Positions 1 through 7,976 are shown, counted from the first letter of the stretch. The stretch: 64,000 bases of DNA from Sphingobium chungbukense (GCF_001005725.1 NZ_LBIC01000021.1:31838-95837); one strand, 5' to 3'. The notes: generated from the letters alone by a model not told the origin. Program-made: numbers and translations.

Positions 1-2473
1 GATCGGGCGTCATGCCCAGTTCATTGGCAAGGCTCTGCGTCTCTGCCTGAGTGATGCGACCGCGCCGGGCAGCGTCGAATCCGCCCGTCATCCGGTCAGC
101 CTGGCTCAATGCCCGCTGGATCGATTGTGGGCTGTCCAGCTTCGACAGGCGGATGTTGCCCGCGAAGTCCGGTGCCTGGTCTCCCCACTCCTCATAGGCC
201 GACAGCGGCGGCTGATTAGCCTCCAGATCATCCATGCTGACGGGCTGACCGCGATCCTCTGCCAGAGGCGCGCCCTGATCCCGTGCCCGCTCGACCGCGA
301 ACCGCCGATCGCGTGCCGCGTTAAAGGCATCCACCTCTGCCAGATCGTCAGGATGGAACGACCGATTGACGCCCCGGTTCGTATTATCGACGGCACCAAG
401 AAATTCCCGAATGGTTGGGCGCTCCGCATGATCGGGGAAGTATCCCGACCGCCACGCGAGGTCCGCCGCCTGATCGAGCGTCATCCCATTGTCATTGTCC
501 ACCAGCTTGCCGAAGCGCTGTTCCCCGCGCGCAAAGTCCAGATCGCGGCCCGCATTGTCACTGATCCCCATGGCCCGCAGTTCGCCGCCCTGATCGATGA
601 CGCCGCCCTGAGTGCGAAGGAATGTGACAAGATCAGCAGGACCGCGCTTTGGCAATTCACGGGTCGGATCATCACCACGCGGCAGCATCCGGCTTTCCAG
701 CGCCGCCGCCTCATTCGGCGCTTTGATGGTGGGATATAGCCCGGCACCGATCGATGCGGCCTCTTCCTGGCTCGCAACCACGTTGGAAGGCAGAGGCAGA
801 ACATCGGTGGGGCTGACCCGCTCCGCCTGAGCCATGCGCTCCATATCAGTCGCGGGGTCTAGCATAGGCCGAGCGCGGCTATTGACGTCGATCCGATCCA
901 GCACGCGCGGCGACGAGATCGACGGGAGCGGCTCGGTGGCTTCGTTCGCCATGTCGATGGTGAAGCCCGGAGGCGGAGCGTCCACAGCGCGAGCAGAAGC
1001 CGCGCTGATCGCCTCATCCACGCCGACGCCCGGAGCCTCATCTAGGACAGTTTCAGCAGCCTTGCGCCCCTTGATCCGATCGATGGCCGAACGGCCTACA
1101 GGTCCGAGCGTCTGGGCCAGCGCCGCCGAACCATAGCCCAACGCACCGCCAGCCAGCGCTCCGACAGCAGCACTTGGCGTGCGGTCCAGCGCATCACCCT
1201 CGCCCGCACCGAACCCAGCTAGACCGCCTTCGACCGAGCCGGCCATGCCAAGCCGCATCCGCACCGCCGTTTGCGCCGCCTTTTCCGCTGCGAAGCGCGA
1301 TCCCCCGGCTTGCAGCACCTTTCGGGCCGCCGCCAATCCCACGCCCTCCGCAGTTGCACCGGGAAGGATGATGCCGCTGGCAAGCTGTCCACCAAAGCGG
1401 GCATAGGGATGGTTCGCATCGTCATAGTCGAGGATGCTGCGATTCTGGTCGATGTTGTTCCAGAGAATGTCTCCGAAGCGCCGGTCGCTGCTCCAGACAT
1501 TCTCCCGGCCTGGCGTCAGGCCGATCGTATCGATCACCGCGCCCATCTCGTCCAGCATGTTGATGGGGTCGGCAGCACCACGCACGGCTGCGCCCACCAT
1601 GCCATCGCCGGGATCGGTCAGAAGCCGCGGCGGCTCCTGATAGCGGATCGTCGGATCAGCCCCGCGCTTCGCGCGCTCGACATAAGCCTTGCGGGTCGCG
1701 TCGGCGTCGATGATGAAGCCATTGTCCTTCGCATAAGCCAGCAGATCGTCAGCCGTGGACGCGGGGTCCGTCCATATCTTCTGATAGCCTTCCGCAATCT
1801 CTGGCCGCAGCCCTTGGAACGGCGTCGGCTCATCCGCGAACACGGCGATGCTATTGCCATACTCCCCCTCTTCCGGTTTCGCCCACGGGTCGGGATCGCC
1901 CTTGCGGAAAGTCGCGGGGTCTTGGAACTGCCCGGCGAACGCGCCGCGCCGGTTCAGGCGCGCAAGGCGCTCAGCCTCCATGTAATCGGTCAGACGCGGG
2001 TCGCCCTTCAGATATTGCGGAGTTGCCAATCCCATGCCCTGGTCCAACATCCCCTGACCGGCGTCATTCCCGCCGCTTTGCAGAGACACGACAGGTCGGC
2101 CATAGGTCGTCTTTCCAGTGGCCGTCACGGTTGCATCTGGACGCAGGAAGGGGATCAACGCTTCGCGGGATTGCTGACCCAGCGGAACCAGCTTGCCACC
2201 CCGCATCCCCTGCTGATCCAACTCGAACGCATCAACGCCGTAGAGGCGGCCATTTTGCCCCGTGTTCAGACGGAATGTGTCTCCGTCATGTGCCTCCCCC
2301 GTCGCAGCGAGCGGGCCGGATGGGCGCTTCTCTATAGTTGCATCCCTGTCCCACCAGCGCTCCTTCCGCGCCTTCGCCTTTGGCTGCTCAACAGTCTGGT
2401 CCTGATCCCACCAATTGCCCGCAGGCTGGGCGGAGGCGTTGACCGTTTCGTCCTGATCCCACCAGTTCGCCAT
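1..2473 (-). CDS. Giant phage virion/polyvalent protein with N-terminal SNase-like domain (partial, runs off left edge)
   Basis: The frame is open from the ATG at 2473 to the window edge, giving about 824 residues with no stop, so the C-terminus is missing. Three copies of a W-W-D-x-D-x-[TI] motif lie at residues 3-11, 20-28 and 39-47. Residues about 55-180 resemble the staphylococcal nuclease fold: DGDT (63-66), RLYGVD (R76, D81), E84 and YGR (R126) match the metal-binding and catalytic residues of that family. Residues 360-455 are rich in Gly and Ala. The last visible part (GFDAARRG, LANELGM) resembles large podovirus polyvalent or PLxRFG proteins. The start overlaps the upstream stop as TAATG. 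By inference this is an ejected internal virion protein. Confidence 0.8.
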   Translation of the reverse strand, partial: MANWWDQDETVNASAQPAGNWWDQDQTVEQPKAKARKERWWDRDATIEKRPSGPLAATGEAHDGDTFRLNTGQNGRLYGVDAFELDQQGMRGGKLVPLGQQSREALIPFLRPDATVTATGKTTYGRPVVSLQSGGNDAGQGMLDQGMGLATPQYLKGDPRLTDYMEAERLARLNRRGAFAGQFQDPATFRKGDPDPWAKPEEGEYGNSIAVFADEPTPFQGLRPEIAEGYQKIWTDPASTADDLLAYAKDNGFIIDADATRKAYVERAKRGADPTIRYQEPPRLLTDPGDGMVGAAVRGAADPINMLDEMGAVIDTIGLTPGRENVWSSDRRFGDILWNNIDQNRSILDYDDANHPYARFGGQLASGIILPGATAEGVGLAAARKVLQAGGSRFAAEKAAQTAVRMRLGMAGSVEGGLAGFGAGEGDALDRTPSAAVGALAGGALGYGSAALAQTLGPVGRSAIDRIKGRKAAETVLDEAPGVGVDEAISAASARAVDAPPPGFTIDMANEATEPLPSISSPRVLDRIDVNSRARPMLDPATDMERMAQAERVSPTDVLPLPSNVVASQEEAASIGAGLYPTIKAPNEAAALESRMLPRGDDPTRELPKRGPADLVTFLRTQGGVIDQGGELRAMGISDNAGRDLDFARGEQRFGKLVDNDNGMTLDQAADLAWRSGYFPDHAERPTIREFLGAVDNTNRGVNRSFHPDDLAEVDAFNAARDRRFAVERARDQGAPLAEDRGQPVSMDDLEANQPPLSAYEEWGDQAPDFAGNIRLSKLDSPQSIQRALSQADRMTGGFDAARRGRITQAETQSLANELGMTPD

Positions 2474-3774
2474 TAGTTCTTCCTGTTGATGGAGCCATCA
2501 GGAGCGCGATACAGCGCGCCCTTGGGCAGCTTGTCGCGGTCAGCGGCGCTACGGATGGTGGGGATGTTCTCTGGCACCCCAGCCTTCTTCCGCCTGCCAC
2601 CATTGTCCACGGCATAGCGTCGATCAGACGACGCCATATTCTGACCGCGCTGGCGATCAGACGAGGCAAGGTCTTGCCCCCTCCGCCCTCTGGCATCGGT
2701 CAGGTCCTGCCCCCGCGCCACGAGGCCGCGCCGGGCATTCCGATCCGCAATCAGGCTGTCCGTGTTGCGATCGGCACGAGCATTGTCAGCCTCATCGTCT
2801 GCGATGTCATGCGCCAAGCGCTGGTCTGCACGTTCATCATTAAACGCCTGCATCGCCGTCATGCCCATGCGTTGGTGGGTTTCCGCCAAGGCGGGGTCCC
2901 ATTGCTCAGGCAAGCCCGTAACGCCGCGTGATCCGAGATAATTCCGAATTTCAGAATATACCCGCTGCTGATCGGCCTCCGGCGCAGCGCGCACCGCCCC
3001 TATAACTCGGCTTTCCAACGCCACTTGTTCGGTGATTGCCTTATAGGCGGCCGTGCGCTGGTCGGCCTCCATCTCAGCGAGGGAAAATGCCAGTTTTGGA
3101 TTGATCCGCTGGAGTCTGCGCAGTCCTGCAGGATTGAGTGACAAGCCACCGATCGGGGAAGTTGCGCCACTCACTGGCGGTTCCAATCCCGCATCGGCGG
3201 GGATCAGGCTCTCCGCCTCTGCCGTGTGTTGCGGCTCATCTGCGACAGATGGCGTAGTGGGAATAGCAGGATCGGAAACCGGGGGCGCGGCAGGCATAGG
3301 AGGAGGAGGTGACGGCGCGCCATCGCCAATCTCCACGATCCCGTGCCGCTTCCTCCACTGGTTGTAGCCCTGCTCGCCCATGGACGCGATCATGACCTTG
3401 CGTCCATAGGGATCGATCGTGTGCGCCTGAGGCTCACTAGGCGGAGCAAGGGCTAGCTGGGCCAGCGTTCCCCGCTGCGGTTCGGGCGTTGCCCGGACGC
3501 CAGACAATTGCGACAGCCGGCCAAACTGCGCCGAAGCCGAGCGCTTGCCGTCCACTGGAATAGAGGGCGCGGATGCCTGCACAGGGGCAGGCGTTGCCGC
3601 GTCCGCAATGGCCTGGCGCTCCTCGATTGCCCAAGCCCGGTCTTCATCTTCCTGCCGCATCTTCCGCGCCTGCATCAGATCCGCAATACGGCGCTGTTTC
3701 GCGCCGACATAGAGGTCCGCGATAGATGGTCCATCATTGATGCTGGACAGGATTGCCCAAGGATTGCTCGCCAT
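2473..3774 (-). CDS. Phage internal virion / DNA-ejection candidate, coiled-coil rich
   Basis: This protein has 433 residues from the chosen ATG, three bases after the upstream TGA; a longer frame would start at 3804 inside the previous gene. The N-terminus (about 20-60) is charged and helical, the middle (about 130-200) is Pro/Ala-rich and disordered, and residues about 300-395 are highly charged with repeated RGQ-D/N-x-ASSDR units. The C-terminus ends in a short segment with KLPKGALYRAPDG, a tail type I associate with phage virion proteins. It lies between the candidate DNA-transfer protein and the giant virion protein and overlaps the latter by one base. The ejection role is inferred from this position; no enzymatic motif is visible. 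Confidence 0.75.
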   Translation of the reverse strand: MASNPWAILSSINDGPSIADLYVGAKQRRIADLMQARKMRQEDEDRAWAIEERQAIADAATPAPVQASAPSIPVDGKRSASAQFGRLSQLSGVRATPEPQRGTLAQLALAPPSEPQAHTIDPYGRKVMIASMGEQGYNQWRKRHGIVEIGDGAPSPPPPMPAAPPVSDPAIPTTPSVADEPQHTAEAESLIPADAGLEPPVSGATSPIGGLSLNPAGLRRLQRINPKLAFSLAEMEADQRTAAYKAITEQVALESRVIGAVRAAPEADQQRVYSEIRNYLGSRGVTGLPEQWDPALAETHQRMGMTAMQAFNDERADQRLAHDIADDEADNARADRNTDSLIADRNARRGLVARGQDLTDARGRRGQDLASSDRQRGQNMASSDRRYAVDNGGRRKKAGVPENIPTIRSAADRDKLPKGALYRAPDGSINRKN

Positions 3775-3775
3775 T

Positions 3776-4498
3776 TCAGTATATCCCCCCAAGATCGCCA
3801 CCATAGGAGCCGGAGCCTCCGATCTTTGGCCCGCTCATGTTGAAGTAGAGGTCAGACAGGCTTCGCAAGCCTCCGGCGATTGCCTTGCCGGTGTTGGCAT
3901 AGGATGACGCGCGGGCATTCCCCGCAGCCATCGCCGTCTGCGCTTGGGTCTGTCCGTTTGCACCATAGGCCGCCGCAATCGTTCCAGCAGCTTGGGCCCC
4001 CGCCGCCGCCGTCGAACCCGTCGCTGACTGGCCAACCCCGGCAAGCGCGGCGAGCCGATTGGCATAGGTGTCATAGGTGGATGCCGCCAAGCCTTGGGCG
4101 TACCGGATGCGGGCCTTGTCCGCCCCGCCGCTATTTAGAGCCCCGCGCGCTGCGTTCTGGCGGTCGATAGCCTTTAGGCCTTCATCCATCTGGAAGCGGT
4201 AACCCGGAGTTGCTTCCAGCATCGCGGTAGGATCGCCCTTGCTTGGCCCGACCCCGTAGAACCCTGCCAACGTATCCAGTGCCTTGTAGCCCGTCTCGCG
4301 ATAAGGAGCATAATCAGCACGGGTCTGGTCATACTGGCGCCGACTCTCCTCAATCTGAAGCTGTGTCGCACGCTCTGAGGCATCAGCCGCTTGCTGCGCG
4401 GCCTTGCCCTGAGCCTTGGCGGCGCTTTTCCCTGCGGAGACTTGTGCGGCGGTCCCACCGATCGTGGCGACTGCGCCAATGGCTGCTGCTGCTACCAT
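3776..4498 (-). CDS. Phage DNA transfer (p32-like) virion protein candidate
   Basis: This protein has 240 residues. The ATG at 4498 overlaps the stop of the acetyltransferase gene (TAATG) and has GGGAGG upstream, so the longer in-frame start at 4540 is rejected. The N-terminus is a hydrophobic Ala/Gly stretch (1-20), followed by a helical Gln/Ala-rich segment. The central segment (PGYRFQMDEGLKAIDR, then AARGALNSGGADKA) is the signature seen in proteins often annotated as phage DNA transfer protein p32. The C-terminal half is rich in Ala, Gly and Tyr. It probably belongs to the tail or ejection apparatus of a short-tailed phage. The name follows family resemblance only. Confidence 0.75.
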   Translation of the reverse strand: MVAAAAIGAVATIGGTAAQVSAGKSAAKAQGKAAQQAADASERATQLQIEESRRQYDQTRADYAPYRETGYKALDTLAGFYGVGPSKGDPTAMLEATPGYRFQMDEGLKAIDRQNAARGALNSGGADKARIRYAQGLAASTYDTYANRLAALAGVGQSATGSTAAAGAQAAGTIAAAYGANGQTQAQTAMAAGNARASSYANTGKAIAGGLRSLSDLYFNMSGPKIGGSGSYGGDLGGIY

Positions 4499-4980
4499 TA
4501 TGCCGCCTCCCGCGCTGCGTCCGCAGCGCCACCAAGCCAAGCGGTGTAATAGACCTCGCAGCGTTCATAGCCGCGCCGTTCGAAAAGGAATGACGCATCC
4601 TTGTGGCACTTGCTGCCCACGAACATGCGCTGCACCCCGCGCCGCTTCGCCTCTTTCTCAACGGCATCGAACAGGATGAACCCGGCGCGACCGCCCCGAT
4701 GGCTGGGATGAACCCAAAAGATGTCCATGGTGAGCGTCAGGCATGTGCGATAGTGAAGCCCTGGCGCGACGAAGCCGACGAAATAGCCGACGAGCTTGCC
4801 CAGATCGCGCAGCGTCACGAGCATGACGCCGCCAGCAGCATCGCGCCTCAAATATTCCTCATATTGTGGATCGAGCGGCACCTGATCCTGATTGAGCGCC
4901 AGTTCCTTATAATGCTCAGGGAACAGCGGCATCAGTTCGCCCAGGCGCTCGCTCAGGCTTTCAACCTGTGCGGTAATCAT
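4498..4980 (-). CDS. Phage-encoded GNAT-family N-acetyltransferase
   Basis: This 160-residue protein has a GNAT layout: a central strand with MDIFWVHPSHRGG, where the V-x-P-x-x-R-G-G segment corresponds to the acetyl-CoA pyrophosphate loop (motif A), followed by a helix (FILFDAVEKEAKRRG) and a C-terminal FERRGYE element typical of motif B. The ATG at 4980 overlaps the hydroxylase stop (TGATG); an alternative GTG lies three bases upstream at 4983. It sits inside the late module between the hydroxylase and a virion gene, so it is likely expressed late and may modify a virion or host protein. The substrate cannot be told from sequence. Confidence 0.85.
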   Translation of the reverse strand: MITAQVESLSERLGELMPLFPEHYKELALNQDQVPLDPQYEEYLRRDAAGGVMLVTLRDLGKLVGYFVGFVAPGLHYRTCLTLTMDIFWVHPSHRGGRAGFILFDAVEKEAKRRGVQRMFVGSKCHKDASFLFERRGYERCEVYYTAWLGGAADAAREAA

Positions 4981-5522
4981 CACGCCAACCTCATGTCGAT
5001 GACGAGGGCAATGCGCTCGTCGTTGCTGTTGTTGATGACCTCGTGTTCGGCCCGGTTGTTGATCCAGTAGGCATCCCCGCTGGCGAAGTTGACCGTCTCA
5101 TCCCCAATCCTGAACAGCGCGCCCGGATGGCTTTGCAGGGCGACTTGATAGCGCTGGTAGAATGTGGCGGGCGCTCCCTCGTCCACATGCGGCGCGATCC
5201 GTGCGCCGGGGGCCAGTCTCGAAATGATGACGCGACCGAGCTGGGAAGCTTCCGTGAGGCGCATCAGGTCGAAGATCAGCGGGCGCAGTTGCGGCAGTTC
5301 CGACCACGCCGGGAAAGGCTGGGTCTGAATGTCGTCAACGATATCGAGCGGATCGGCAGGTATCGAGTTGAAGAACACGAGTATGTCATCAGCCTGCGAA
5401 TGCGGGCTTTGCGGATGGGCGGTGCGGAGAGTGTCTGCGTTCCACAGGCCCGGTTTTGCAGCCAGCGCGGTCAGCACCGGCACGACATTGACGCCGGAAG
5501 CGATGCGAAGGAAATTCCTCAT
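4980..5522 (-). CDS. Phage-encoded aspartyl/asparaginyl beta-hydroxylase-like 2OG-Fe(II) oxygenase
   Basis: This 180-residue protein matches the small phage and bacterial branch of the aspartyl/asparaginyl beta-hydroxylase family. The facial triad for Fe(II) is visible as H112-x-D114 (PHVDEG) and H160 (AEHEVINN), with R170 (DERIAL) in the expected 2-oxoglutarate-binding position. The rest is a compact double-stranded beta-helix. The start overlaps the stop of the upstream gene as ATGA, and the gene is coupled to the GNAT gene downstream. A role in hydroxylating a virion protein or a small molecule is possible, but nothing in the sequence shows the substrate. Confidence 0.85.
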   Translation of the reverse strand: MRNFLRIASGVNVVPVLTALAAKPGLWNADTLRTAHPQSPHSQADDILVFFNSIPADPLDIVDDIQTQPFPAWSELPQLRPLIFDLMRLTEASQLGRVIISRLAPGARIAPHVDEGAPATFYQRYQVALQSHPGALFRIGDETVNFASGDAYWINNRAEHEVINNSNDERIALVIDMRLA

Positions 5523-6109
5523 CCCTGCACCTCTTCGGCGTTGGGGCCTGCCGCTATGGTTTCTACGAGCGACCGGGCCGCTTCCACCATCGACGGTCTC
5601 GCTTTGCTGATGACCTTTTCGAGTTCGGCGGAAACATCGGATGCGCCGCGATCCAATGCCAGATCGTAGCGCGCGATAGAGTGAATCTGGAGTGCGTCGG
5701 CAAAGGCGTGATCGCCCATGGCGCGAGCCGCGTCGGAACGAAGCAAAAGGCCAGCAGCCAAGTTGGCCTGTGCGTTGCCGTCACCGCATTCAGCAGCGAG
5801 GCGCATCAGGGTCATGGCTGCGCCGAAAAGCTCGAACCGCTGACAAGTATTTATCTCCTCATCGATTTTCTCAGCCAGGCGGCAGGCCATTTCCATCATG
5901 GCCCCGTCATCGCCGTGGGCAGACCGGAAAAGCAGCGTGTCGTCCCCCGCTTCTTGAGCGGGCACGGTCCAGCGCTTGCGGCGTTCGTCGTCCTGGCGGA
6001 CCAGGCCGCGCAGATAATCGGCTTGAGTTACGCCGGATCGCTCAGCATTGGCGCGGATGACTTCGATCAGGTCTTGCGGATAGCGGACATGGATTGGTTC
6101 TGAGGGCAT
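5519..6109 (-). CDS. Ribbon-helix-helix-like phage protein of unknown function
   Basis: This 196-residue protein is the first gene of the visible minus-strand late module. Residues 5-40 (IHVRYPQDLIEVIRANAERS, then GVTQADYLRGLV) look like a ribbon-helix-helix unit: a short strand carrying alternating residues and two helices. The remainder is helical and Ala-rich without recognised motifs. Its TGA overlaps the ATG of the hydroxylase gene. The upstream region to 6299 would hold the promoter. It may regulate the late operon or be a small structural protein; I do not recognise it beyond the N-terminal resemblance. Confidence 0.7.
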   Translation of the reverse strand: MPSEPIHVRYPQDLIEVIRANAERSGVTQADYLRGLVRQDDERRKRWTVPAQEAGDDTLLFRSAHGDDGAMMEMACRLAEKIDEEINTCQRFELFGAAMTLMRLAAECGDGNAQANLAAGLLLRSDAARAMGDHAFADALQIHSIARYDLALDRGASDVSAELEKVISKARPSMVEAARSLVETIAAGPNAEEVQG

Positions 6110-6299
6110 GAAGGCAAATCCCGTTGGGAAACTGGGACGTTGCCTTCGCCATGCCTGTCCGTCATTCAGGCGCGCCGGGTGACCAGCGCTTTGACCATTC
6201 CGGTATGCCAGAACTACAAAGCGCGGTCCACCCCCTGTCTATGATTAAGGACACACGCAAGCGCCTGTTCCCAAACAACCATTTGCTTAGGATGACCCG

Positions 6300-6914
6300 A
6301 TGCAGTTTCGCCTGACCTACGAAGGGCAGCTACAAGCCTCTCAACCCGGCTCTGGAGCCAAGCGAAGAGACAACAAACATGACATGCGGATGGCATTTCA
6401 CGCGCAGCTACGCTGCTTGTGGGCGGAAATGAAGGTTCTCAACGGAAACGGAGGCAGCGGCTTCCTCAGTATCGTGAACGGCCAGACGCATGCCGGGCAG
6501 CACCGCATATCGGTGGATAAGGTTGCTGAAGCGCACAGCCAATATGGTTTTGAATTTGTGCCACTGGTCACATCAGAACTCGATCTAGCCTGTGATCTGG
6601 ACATTCTGATGCTACGGCCAGAGACACTAGGCAAAACTGAGTGGGCGGGCGACATCGATAATCGCCTAAAAACGCTTCTGGACGCGTTGAGGATTCCCGA
6701 ACCGCAAGAACAATACCGGGACAGGAAGGATGAAGCTCCGGAACGGATTTTCTGCCTGCTGGAGGATGACAGGCTCGTCACACGCGTCAGTGTCGATACC
6801 GACATGTTGCTTTATGACTTGAACAACCCCGCTACGGCCGACGAGGTCAAGCTCGTCATCACGGTGAAGATAAGACCGCTCCAGATTCGTCCTATCAATC
6901 TCGGTTTCGCTTAG
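6300..6914 (+). CDS. Conserved orphan protein with RusA-like signature
   Basis: This 204-residue protein belongs to a conserved hypothetical family found scattered in many bacteria, usually as a single gene. The motif GDIDNRLKTLLDALR (about residues 120-134) resembles the D-x-D-N-x-x-K-x-x-x-D-A-L core of RusA Holliday-junction resolvases, followed by a conserved CLLEDDRLV segment. Overall similarity to RusA is weak and the protein is longer, so resolvase activity is inference only. It is transcribed opposite to its neighbours on both sides, with an AGGA box before the ATG. It may be a cargo gene rather than a phage gene. Confidence 0.75.
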   Translation: MQFRLTYEGQLQASQPGSGAKRRDNKHDMRMAFHAQLRCLWAEMKVLNGNGGSGFLSIVNGQTHAGQHRISVDKVAEAHSQYGFEFVPLVTSELDLACDLDILMLRPETLGKTEWAGDIDNRLKTLLDALRIPEPQEQYRDRKDEAPERIFCLLEDDRLVTRVSVDTDMLLYDLNNPATADEVKLVITVKIRPLQIRPINLGFA

Positions 6915-6926
6915 CGCTGCGGACCT

Positions 6927-7034
6927 TCAGCTTAATAATCCGGTGTACAAGCTCAGGGCCGCAGCAGCGACTAGCGCGAAAATCAGGAAGCCGACGCCGA
7001 AGCCAGTGCCGAACCTGTCGGGATCTTTCTTCAT
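6927..7034 (-). CDS. 35-residue putative single-span membrane peptide
   Basis: A short frame starts with MKKDPDRFGTGFG and continues into a hydrophobic stretch (residues 14-30) long enough for one membrane span, ending LYTGLLS. An AGGAG box sits seven bases before the ATG. The frame is convergent with the RusA-like gene, whose stop is 13 bases away. The positive N-terminus predicts an N-in orientation. The combination of a good ribosome site, charged N-terminus and clean hydrophobic helix supports a real gene, but I know no family for it. Confidence 0.5.
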   Translation of the reverse strand: MKKDPDRFGTGFGVGFLIFALVAAAALSLYTGLLS

Positions 7035-7098
7035 GGCCGCACTCCTGACTATCTGACCGCAGAGCCGCTGCGATCGGCAATGCGCATCCTACCAGAAT

Positions 7099-7491
7099 TT
7101 ACCGCCGAGGCCGAACGATCAGCGGACGGCCATAAGGGTTTCCCGCGCCATAGGGGTTCCGGACGCTATCTGCCGAATAGGGGTTGCCGTAGCGACCGTA
7201 TGGATTGCTGACGCTATCCGGATCATAGGGATTGTTGCTCAGGCGACCCCGATAGTTTCCGTCCTGATCGTAAATCTCCGGGGCGTCCGTGGCGTAGGGG
7301 TTGTTGGCAGACTGATTGCTGTAGGGCGAACCATAACGGCCATAGGGGTTGTTAACGCTGTCGGGGTTGTAGGGGTTGCCCGCCCCATAAGGGTTGTCGA
7401 TGCAATTCGGATCATAGGGGCAGCTTTGTGCCAGTGCGGGAGAAGCCGTCACCGCGAGCAGTGCAGCCAATGCTGGAATAGCAAACTTCAT
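7099..7491 (-). CDS. Secreted NPYG-repeat protein
   Basis: This protein has 130 residues from the ATG at 7491, which has AGGGGG upstream and gives a clean Sec signal peptide (MKFAIPALAALLAV, cleavage after ALA-Q). The mature part is made almost entirely of imperfect repeats built on NPYG, GSPYS or GNPYS, and NPYDPDSV, with two Cys at its N-terminus (SCPYDPNC) that could form a disulfide. Related small proteins of this composition occur in many proteobacteria. It lies alone between the small membrane peptide and the XRE regulator. The function is unknown; export to the periplasm or beyond is predicted. Confidence 0.8.
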   Translation of the reverse strand: MKFAIPALAALLAVTASPALAQSCPYDPNCIDNPYGAGNPYNPDSVNNPYGRYGSPYSNQSANNPYATDAPEIYDQDGNYRGRLSNNPYDPDSVSNPYGRYGNPYSADSVRNPYGAGNPYGRPLIVRPRR

Positions 7492-7593
7492 GACAATCCC
7501 CCTGTCATCCACGAATCAATGCGCGCCAAGATAGCCCACGAGCGAGCAGACTGAACAGCATGATCCTAAAGATGAGGAGAAGGGGGATATTGA

Positions 7594-7609
7594 AAGGTTC
7601 GCTAACCTT
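7594..7609. repeat. Inverted repeat AAGGTT-CGCT-AACCTT
   Basis: A perfect 6-base inverted repeat with a 4-base spacer lies between the NPYG gene and the end of the XRE regulator gene. No T-run follows on either strand, so it is a weak terminator candidate and might be a protein-binding site. Confidence 0.3.
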
Positions 7610-7637
7610 CGCATCTTCCTCCTGCCGGCAGCGGCCG

Positions 7638-7877
7638 TCAAGGCCTCAACCTAACTCCCGCGCCACCAGAACCAGATTCGGCCCCTTCCGCTATTAGCAC
7701 GACGCCCGCCGCCTCCAGTGCGCGCTGGATCGCTGCGAGATTGTTGGGCACGGGCACATACTTCCCGGCTTCATAGTTCTTCACCGTGGACAGCCCGACA
7801 CTGGCACTTGAGGCCAGTTCCGCCTGCGTCATACCCAAAAGGCCGCGACCGGCCCGACAAGTTGCTGGTGTTATCAT
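7638..7877 (-). CDS. XRE-family helix-turn-helix regulator
   Basis: This 79-residue protein is close to a single HTH_3 domain: the helices GRGLLGMTQAELASSASV and GLSTVKNYEAGK, then a C-terminal AIQRALEAAGVVLI segment usual in short phage and plasmid regulators. It has no effector domain. It is divergent from the plus-strand block starting at 8047, with inverted repeats and a promoter-like sequence between them, so autoregulation and control of that block are likely. The ribosome site is weak. It may be the lysogeny repressor or a Cro-like partner; the sequence does not decide. Confidence 0.85.
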   Translation of the reverse strand: MITPATCRAGRGLLGMTQAELASSASVGLSTVKNYEAGKYVPVPNNLAAIQRALEAAGVVLIAEGAESGSGGAGVRLRP

Positions 7878-7908
7878 CAGAAACCTATGGCATCTTTTTT
7901 AGGTAACA

Positions 7909-7976
7909 TCAACTATCAGGGTTGACGCCGTGCCAATATGGGAAGATAACCATTTTAGCTAACGAAGCCCGTTAGC
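7909..7976 (+). promoter_or_regulatory. Promoter and operator-like inverted repeats between divergent genes
   Basis: A plus-strand promoter candidate has TTGACG at 7922-7927 and GATAAC at 7945-7950 with 17 bases between. A small inverted repeat, TCAAC-N7-GTTGA (7909-7925), overlaps the -35 box, and a perfect 7-base inverted repeat, GCTAACG-N5-CGTTAGC (7958-7976), lies just past the -10 box. Both are placed where a repressor such as the adjacent XRE protein could block transcription of the 8047 gene. Binding is inference. Confidence 0.5.

Noticed and set aside
1271..2476. A 401-codon plus-strand frame at the left edge
   Set aside because: The minus strand here has the giant virion protein with a nuclease-like domain and a start coupled to its neighbour; the plus frame is its shadow.
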